Shown piece after piece: positions 7,001 to 14,212 of a DNA stretch of 17,154 nucleotides; the first letter of the stretch is position 1, and each line of letters begins with the position of its first letter. A program made the position numbers and the translations under genes. The DNA comes from DASTDY01 sp035457345 (GTDB lineage Bacteria > Patescibacteriota > Saccharimonadia > Saccharimonadales > EFPC-124). Under the pieces are notes generated by a model. The model saw only the letters and a program-made list of their open reading frames with translations. It was not told the DNA's origin and did no database searches. The stretch is from NCBI GenBank assembly GCA_035457345.1, contig DATIBT010000077.1:1-17154 (forward strand), read 5' to 3'.

Positions 7001-7408
7001 GTGAGATTGGTACACCCCGACCTGCGAAATGTACTACATGTACTAGGGGTGATGCAGGCGTTCCTGTCGTCGTTCATTACCTTTTGGGTGATGTTCTGGC
7101 TGAAAGGCTTTCGGGAAGGCCTGGAGCATGGCGGTTATACGGCGATGTCGGGCATGACATTGATTGTCTTGGTGCACCTCTATGAGGCACGCGAGCAACC
7201 GGCAGCTCTGCACCGCAACTGGGTGGTGACCTCGGGGTGGTACGCAGGTCTGGCAGCCGTCGCCGTACTCTTGTGGGGCATTGGCTTTCACGGCTTGCTA
7301 TTCGGACTCTTCTGGAGCGCGGTAACTGCCGTCGCTATCTGCATGGGTATCTGGAGTCAGTACCTCGTTATGCGCGGTCTGCACCGTCCGCCCGCAGAAT
7401 GGCACTGA
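7001..7408 (+). CDS. Unknown four-span membrane protein
   Basis: 135 aa. The N-terminus V-R-L-V-H-P-D-L-R-N precedes hydrophobic segments at about 11-34, 46-63, 78-97 and 99-122, giving a predicted four-helix integral membrane protein, with a short loop E-A-R-E-Q-P between spans 2 and 3. It is rich in Trp and His in and near the membrane. I recognise no family. The GTG start at 7001 has an excellent AAGGAGGA (6988-6995) 5 nt upstream, which fixes the start; the frame from the ATG at 6967 is a different, shadow frame. It is separated from the 266-aa membrane gene by a GC hairpin and an AT palindrome, so it may have its own promoter. A second GC hairpin follows and tig starts 102 nt after its stop. 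Confidence 0.78.
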   Translation: MRLVHPDLRNVLHVLGVMQAFLSSFITFWVMFWLKGFREGLEHGGYTAMSGMTLIVLVHLYEAREQPAALHRNWVVTSGWYAGLAAVAVLLWGIGFHGLLFGLFWSAVTAVAICMGIWSQYLVMRGLHRPPAEWH

Positions 7409-7419
7409 CGAATGTGACG

Positions 7420-7455
7420 GGAGTGGGGGAGAGGTACCGGCCTCGATCCCACTCC
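7420..7455 (+). repeat. GC-rich hairpin after the 135-aa membrane gene
   Basis: GGAGTGGG (7420-7427) pairs perfectly with CCCACTCC (7448-7455), with an inner GAGG/CCTC stem (7431-7434/7441-7444). No U tract follows. Same design as the hairpins at 6879 and 9183: a terminator-like 3' element. Confidence 0.65.
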
Positions 7456-7496
7456 ACACTAAACTCCTTACGCTCGCATTCCAATCTGAGGCACGG

Positions 7497-7502
7497 TATA
7501 AT
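7497..7502 (+). promoter_or_regulatory. -10 box of tig, near-leaderless
   Basis: Perfect TATAAT ends 8 nt before the ATG at 7511. Predicted transcription start at about 7508-7510, so the mRNA would have a 0-3 nt leader. The 8 nt between (AGACAGAT) hold no Shine-Dalgarno. Confidence 0.7.
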
Positions 7503-7510
7503 AGACAGAT

Positions 7511-8800
7511 ATGAAGCATGTAGTGAAGAAACCCTCAGACACGCAAGTTACTGTGACCGTCACCCTTGACGCTGCCGACCTTGCGCCAATTCAACAGAAA
7601 ACCATCGCCCGTTTGGCGAAGAGTGTAAAAGTGGCCGGCTTTCGCCCCGGCAAGGTGCCTACAGAGGTAGCCGCCAAACAACTCGACGCGAATTATGTGA
7701 ATAATGAAGTGCTAGAAGATGCTGTTAACGCATCGGCCATAGAAGCTTTTGACGCAGAGAAGCTTGTGCCACTTGACCGTCCTAAGGTAGACGTCACTAA
7801 ATATGTACCAGGCCAAGAGGTCGAGTACACGGCAACTGTTGAGATTATCCCTCAGGTTAAGCTTGGCGACTACAAAAAGTTGAAGGCTACAAAAGATAAA
7901 GTGGCCATAACCGACAAAGAAATCGACGAAGTCATAGAGCGCTTGCAAACGAGCATGGCCACGAAGCAGGATGTGGAGCGCGCTGCTAAAAACGGCGACG
8001 AGGTTATTATCGATTTTGATGGCAAAGACAAAGACGGCAAAGCAGTTGCGGGCGCGAGCGGCAAGGATTATCCCCTTACTCTCGGTTCGAACTCATTCAT
8101 TCCGGGCTTCGAGGAGGGTTTGGTTGGTAAAAAAGCTGGTGATGCATTTGAGCTGCCGCTGACGTTCCCTAAAGATTATCACCACAAGCCACTCGCCGGC
8201 GCTAAAGTCACCTTTACCGGCAAAGTGACCACGGTAAAAGAAGTGGTCAAGCCCGAGACGAACGATGCCTTCGCCGCCAAGGCCGGCCCGTTCAAAACAG
8301 TTGCCGAACTTAAGGCCGATATTAAGCGTGAGTTGACCGACCAAAAAGAGCGCGAGGCTGTTGACGCCCTCAAAGACAGTCTGGTTGAGCAGCTGGTTAA
8401 AGGAAGCCATGTCCCTGTGCCAGAGGTGCTTGTTGAAGATCAGCTAGCTGGCATTGAGCGCGATTTTGTGCAAAACCTTATGTACCGCGGCATGACCCTG
8501 GACCAGTATTTGGAACAACAGAGCCAGACCAAAGAGGAGTGGCGAGATAAAGAGCTCAAACCGCAGGCCGAACGCCGTGTGCAGGTGGGCCTTGCCCTTG
8601 CTGAACTCAGCAAGGTTGAGAATATTGAAGTAAGCAAAGAAGAGCTAGATGAGCGCCTGAGTGAAATGTTGCAACGCTACGGTAATACACCAGAGGTAGT
8701 GAAGCAACTCGACACCCCGGAAACTCGCCGCGACATTGCAAACCGTTTGGTTACAGAAAAAACGGTTAATCGTCTTGTAGATCTTAACAATACAAAATAG
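7511..8800 (+). CDS. tig: Trigger factor, ribosome-associated chaperone / prolyl isomerase
   Basis: 429 aa (family 420-450). Trigger factor docks beside the ribosomal exit tunnel and holds and folds nascent chains. Domains: N-terminal ribosome-binding domain at 1-115 with the tunnel-docking signature G-F-R-P-G-K-V-P at 43-50; FKBP-type PPIase domain at about 155-245 (V-I-I-D-F-D-G, then F-I-P-G-F-E-E-G-L-V-G at 196-206); long helical C-terminal arms from about 250. ATG 7511 gives the family N-terminus and lies 8 nt after a perfect -10, so the mRNA is probably leaderless. The gene is ended by a terminator-like hairpin whose 3' arm is also the Shine-Dalgarno of the next gene. The common tig-clpP neighbourhood is kept, with a small membrane gene inserted between them. 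Confidence 0.97.
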   Translation: MKHVVKKPSDTQVTVTVTLDAADLAPIQQKTIARLAKSVKVAGFRPGKVPTEVAAKQLDANYVNNEVLEDAVNASAIEAFDAEKLVPLDRPKVDVTKYVPGQEVEYTATVEIIPQVKLGDYKKLKATKDKVAITDKEIDEVIERLQTSMATKQDVERAAKNGDEVIIDFDGKDKDGKAVAGASGKDYPLTLGSNSFIPGFEEGLVGKKAGDAFELPLTFPKDYHHKPLAGAKVTFTGKVTTVKEVVKPETNDAFAAKAGPFKTVAELKADIKRELTDQKEREAVDALKDSLVEQLVKGSHVPVPEVLVEDQLAGIERDFVQNLMYRGMTLDQYLEQQSQTKEEWRDKELKPQAERRVQVGLALAELSKVENIEVSKEELDERLSEMLQRYGNTPEVVKQLDTPETRRDIANRLVTEKTVNRLVDLNNTK

Positions 8801-8820
8801 TAGTAGCGATAACAAAAATA

Positions 8821-8829
8821 TGATATAAA
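8821..8829 (+). promoter_or_regulatory. Possible extended -10 for the 101-aa membrane gene
   Basis: TGA-TATAAA (TG at 8821-8822, hexamer 8824-8829). It would start transcription around 8836, at the top of the 5' arm of the downstream hairpin, so its transcript would lack most of that arm. No clear -35. Confidence 0.4.
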
Positions 8830-8862
8830 AACCTCCAGGCAAGGATACGTTTGGAGGTTTTT
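8827..8862 (+). terminator. tig terminator overlapping the next gene's Shine-Dalgarno
   Basis: AAAAACCTCCA (8827-8837) pairs perfectly over 11 bp with TGGAGGTTTTT (8852-8862) around a 14-nt loop. The 3' arm ends in five T, a rho-independent terminator layout in which the T run is itself paired. The same 3' arm contains GGAGGT (8853-8858), the Shine-Dalgarno for ATG 8866. Confidence 0.75.
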
Positions 8863-8865
8863 GAA

Positions 8866-9171
8866 ATGGACGGAACGGATAGGACGCTAGGGTTGTATAT
8901 CCTGGCGATTGCCGTCGCGAGTGGCACTCCCATGGTGCAGAGTTGGTTCCACAGGCTGGTCGCCAAGAACCCGGATGACGTTGCAAACGCGGTTTGGATT
9001 ACGCTGGGCGCCTGTACGGTAGCCCTTGGCAGCTCGATGGCGCTACTGTTTCTGGCGATTGGCATCGGTGTTCGGCCGCTCTCCGGCCCTATCTGGATGG
9101 CAATTTCCTGGTGCGTGACCATGTGTTTGGTGTTCTTCCGTCGGGGCTTCAACTCCAAAAACACCAACTGA
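8866..9171 (+). CDS. Small three-span membrane protein, unknown
   Basis: 101 aa. Hydrophobic stretches at about 9-25 (L-Y-I-L-A-I-A-V-A-S), 42-70 (a long or double segment including L-G-A-C-T-V-A-L-G and L-L-F-L-A-I-G-I-G-V), and 75-91 (I-W-M-A-I-S-W-C-V). Short charged linkers; basic C-terminus R-R-G-F-N-S-K. Two or three spans predicted; family not recognised. ATG 8866 has GGAGGT 7 nt upstream, which decides the start over the in-frame TTG at 8851. That Shine-Dalgarno is the 3' arm of the tig terminator, so translation from read-through RNA should be blocked. Placed between tig and clpP, normally neighbours, so it looks like a lineage-specific insertion. Confidence 0.7.
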   Translation: MDGTDRTLGLYILAIAVASGTPMVQSWFHRLVAKNPDDVANAVWITLGACTVALGSSMALLFLAIGIGVRPLSGPIWMAISWCVTMCLVFFRRGFNSKNTN

Positions 9172-9182
9172 GCATCTTATTG

Positions 9183-9218
9183 TGGCAGGGGGCCGGGTGC
9201 ACCGCCCGGCTCCAGCCA
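9183..9218 (+). repeat. GC-rich hairpin after the 101-aa membrane gene
   Basis: GCCGGG (9192-9197) pairs with CCCGGC (9205-9210); the stem extends outward through GG/CC pairs to TGGC (9183-9186) and GCCA (9215-9218) with small bulges. No U tract. Third member of the set of 3' hairpins following the membrane genes. Confidence 0.6.
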
Positions 9219-9253
9219 TGTGTCCTTGCCCGATTCACTTTGGCTATAACTTG

Positions 9254-9280
9254 TTAGCACTCTTGACGTTCGAGTGCTAA
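9254..9280 (+). promoter_or_regulatory. CIRCE element (HrcA operator) of clpP
   Basis: TTAGCACTC (9254-9262), a 9-nt spacer, GAGTGCTAA (9272-9280): an exact match to the CIRCE consensus. HrcA binding here represses at normal temperature and releases on heat or protein-folding stress. The -35 hexamer lies within the spacer, so operator and promoter overlap fully. Confidence 0.95.
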
Positions 9281-9291
9281 TTTTTTATGCT
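9263..9291 (+). promoter_or_regulatory. Promoter of clpP embedded in CIRCE
   Basis: TTGACG (9263-9268, 5 of 6), 17-nt spacer, TATGCT (9286-9291). The -35 occupies the CIRCE spacer and the -10 lies 5 nt beyond the operator. Predicted start about 9298-9300, only 2-4 nt before ATG 9302. Confidence 0.8.
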
Positions 9292-9301
9292 AAAAAGTAC
9301 T

Positions 9302-9907
9302 ATGACACATGACAAGAAACTTCGTAACTATCTTGTACCAACCGTTATCGAGCGTAACCCAATGGGGGACCGGGCTTACGACATTTACAGCCGCTTGCTC
9401 AACGAGCGCATCATCTTTTTAGGCGAAGAAGTAAACGAGCACACGGCTAACCTTGTGGTTGCCCAAATGATTCACCTAGCCTACGAAGATCCTAAAAAGG
9501 ATATTCTGTTTTACATTAACAGTCCAGGTGGTGTGGTGTATGACGGCCTGGCCATTATTGATACCATGAACTACATTAAGCCAGATGTGCAGACCATCGG
9601 CATTGGCATGCAGGCAAGCATGGGTGCCGTGCTGCTGGCTGCGGGGGCAAAGGGCAAACGTTCTATGCTACCCAATAGCCGTGTGATGATTCACCAGCCA
9701 CATGGTGGCACGCAGGGCGTTATGACCGACATGGAGATTAGCCTGAAGGAAGGCATCCGCACCAAAGAGCTGCTTATTGACCTTATGACCAAATACACTG
9801 GCCAAAAGAAAGATAAAGTCCGCACCGATATGGAACGCGACTTTTGGATGAACGCCAAAGAGGCGGTGAATTACGGTATCGTCGATAGTATCATCGAAAA
9901 AGCCTAG
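9302..9907 (+). CDS. clpP: ATP-dependent Clp protease proteolytic subunit
   Basis: 201-aa serine peptidase forming the tetradecameric barrel that degrades proteins fed by ClpX/ClpC-type unfoldases. Catalytic triad is intact: Ser106 in G-M-Q-A-S-M-G, His131 in M-I-H-Q-P-H-G-G, Asp180 in M-E-R-D-F-W-M. The spacings (25 and 49) equal those of E. coli Ser97/His122/Asp171. N-terminus L-V-P-T-V-I-E-R-N and the Y-I-N-S-P-G-G-V-V motif near 71-79 are typical. The in-frame ATG at 9287 is inside the -10 box, so the start is 9302, which also gives the normal N-terminus. There is no Shine-Dalgarno; the mRNA is nearly leaderless. Control is by CIRCE/HrcA, unusual for clpP. No clpX follows; the next gene is on the other strand. 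Confidence 0.97.
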   Translation: MTHDKKLRNYLVPTVIERNPMGDRAYDIYSRLLNERIIFLGEEVNEHTANLVVAQMIHLAYEDPKKDILFYINSPGGVVYDGLAIIDTMNYIKPDVQTIGIGMQASMGAVLLAAGAKGKRSMLPNSRVMIHQPHGGTQGVMTDMEISLKEGIRTKELLIDLMTKYTGQKKDKVRTDMERDFWMNAKEAVNYGIVDSIIEKA

Positions 9908-9954
9908 CCCCTTGCGATAGAAGCCGGCCGCAGGGCGACCTAAGCATTCATAAT

Positions 9955-10018
9955 CTTGAACCGTCTGATGCAACCGTCAGGCGACGCCTGCTGTGATGTG
10001 GATTCAAGGCGAGACGGT
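9955..10018 (+). other. Possible pseudoknotted RNA in the 3' region of clpP
   Basis: In the 177-nt gap after clpP, CTTGAA (9955-9960) is complementary to TTCAAG (10003-10008), and ACCGTCT (9960-9966) to AGACGGT (10012-10018). The order A-B-A'-B' is that of an H-type pseudoknot. Between lies a perfect CAGGC-gac-GCCTG hairpin (9978-9990). It could be a 3' UTR structure or part of a small RNA. Rest of the gap: a GC hairpin at 10040-10065 and no open frame. Confidence 0.35.
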
Positions 10019-10039
10019 AGATACGAGAGGGCCAAGCGG

Positions 10040-10065
10040 CCCGGCCGACCCGCAGGCCGGCCGGG
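10040..10065 (-). repeat. GC-rich hairpin between convergent clpP and the 156-aa gene
   Basis: CCCGGCCG (10040-10047) and CGGCCGGG (10058-10065) pair perfectly. It lies 19 nt beyond the stop of the minus-strand gene and may end transcripts from both sides. An alternative hairpin GGGCC-aagc-GGCCC (10029-10042) overlaps it. No U tract on either strand. Confidence 0.55.
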
Positions 10066-10084
10066 TTCCACTAGTCGCGTGTAG

Positions 10085-10555
10085 TCAGTCGTCGTCTGAC
10101 TCGGGCGGTACGATGAGCGCCACGTAGACCACTTGCGCGCCAGCGGGGATGTCCGCCGCGTCCATGCGGCCGAAGTATCCCTGTTCGACGAGCACGCCGA
10201 TCTGCGCGCGCAGATCATCCAGCTTCTGCCGGGTCTCACGCCGCTCACGCTCGTCGAGCGCACGCCTCGCAACCTCCAGCGCCCGCGGCAATTGTTTGCG
10301 CCACTGCCACCAGCAGGCTGTCCAGGTGAAGATGACGATCAGTAGAGCCAGCCCAAGCACAATGGTCGTGGTTCGGTTGGGCGCTTCAAGGATGGCCACG
10401 ACGCCCATGAGCATCGCCACGCTGAGCATCGCCTGCATGCCACGGCGGTAGATGGACCGCCCCCAGATACAGAGCGAACGATCCGTGTAGGCGATTTTAG
10501 TTGCGGTGAAGCCGAGGCTTCCCGTGAGCACGGCTATTACAATTGCCAGCCCCAC
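10085..10555 (-). CDS. Unknown membrane protein with cytosolic coiled-coil tail
   Basis: 156 aa on the minus strand, between clpP and rpoB. The N-terminal half has three hydrophobic segments (about 2-18, 40-55 with A-M-L-S-V-A-M-L-M-G-V-V, and 61-80 with I-V-L-G-L-A-L-L-I-V-I-F). Then W-W-Q-W-R-K marks the membrane exit and a highly charged helix of about 40 residues follows (A-R-R-A-L-D-E-R-E-R-R-E-T-R-Q-K-L-D-D-L), likely a coiled coil, and a short Gly/Pro-rich globular tail ending P-P-E-S-D-D-D. Family not recognised. The open frame reaches 10645, but GTG 10555 with GGAGGG 7 nt upstream is the best start and places the first span at the N-terminus; the upstream extension crosses the promoter region. 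Transcribed divergently from rpoB. Confidence 0.72.
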   Translation of the reverse strand: MGLAIVIAVLTGSLGFTATKIAYTDRSLCIWGRSIYRRGMQAMLSVAMLMGVVAILEAPNRTTTIVLGLALLIVIFTWTACWWQWRKQLPRALEVARRALDERERRETRQKLDDLRAQIGVLVEQGYFGRMDAADIPAGAQVVYVALIVPPESDDD

Positions 10556-10592
10556 TGTAACTCCCTCCGTCGGGGACCCTCTCGTGCCACTC

Positions 10593-10598
10593 AGTATA
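10593..10598 (-). promoter_or_regulatory. Likely -10 of the 156-aa minus-strand gene
   Basis: TATACT on the minus strand (10598 to 10593), about 38 nt before the GTG. TTGTGA (10619 to 10614) could be a -35 with a short 15-nt spacer. Position is right; sequence support is moderate. Confidence 0.4.
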
Positions 10599-10638
10599 CA
10601 CCTATTGCTAATTTCACAATAAAAATCTTTTAAACTCC

Positions 10639-10667
10639 TTGACAATAGTGGAAAACTCCCCCAAAAT
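10639..10667 (+). promoter_or_regulatory. Promoter of rpoBC
   Basis: Perfect TTGACA (10639-10644), 17-nt spacer, CAAAAT (10662-10667, 4 of 6). Predicted start about 10674, giving a leader of about 128 nt before ATG 10802, in contrast with the leaderless core genes. Confidence 0.6.
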
Positions 10668-10673
10668 GGATTG

Positions 10674-10801
10674 TAAGAAGTAGTGTAAGGTAGGTAAGTT
10701 CTACCTGCGAGCCGATTTGGCCAGCGGCTTTTTCGCAGACCTGCCTAGTGGATCTTCGGGGCGCCACTAAAAAACTAATGACGATAGGGGCATTTTTTGG
10801 T
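10674..10801 (+). promoter_or_regulatory. Structured 5' leader of rpoB, possible attenuator
   Basis: Three consecutive hairpins: AGGTAG/CTACCT (10688-10693/10701-10706); AGCCG/CGGCT (10710-10714/10725-10729) followed by TTTTT, extendable by outer CTGCGA/TCGCAG (10705-10710/10733-10738); and TAGTGG/CCACTA (10746-10751/10764-10769) holding a C-TTCG-G tetraloop. AGGTAGGT (10688-10695) can alternatively pair with ACCTGCCT (10739-10746). The middle hairpin plus T run looks like a weak intrinsic terminator. No known riboswitch recognised. Confidence 0.45.

Positions 10802-14212
<3,411 letters not shown>

Noticed and set aside
9287..9301. Upstream ATG of clpP at 9287
   Set aside because: It lies inside the TATGCT -10 box, upstream of the predicted transcription start, and would add five residues before the normal ClpP N-terminus.
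9908..10084. Short peptide frames in the gap after clpP
   Set aside because: No ribosome site or coding-like composition; the stretch is better explained by RNA structure.
10748..10801. Extended N-terminus of RpoB from GTG 10748 or ATG 10778
   Set aside because: The extra 8-18 residues overlap the third leader hairpin and resemble no beta N-terminus. ATG 10778 remains possible; ATG 10802 is preferred on length.
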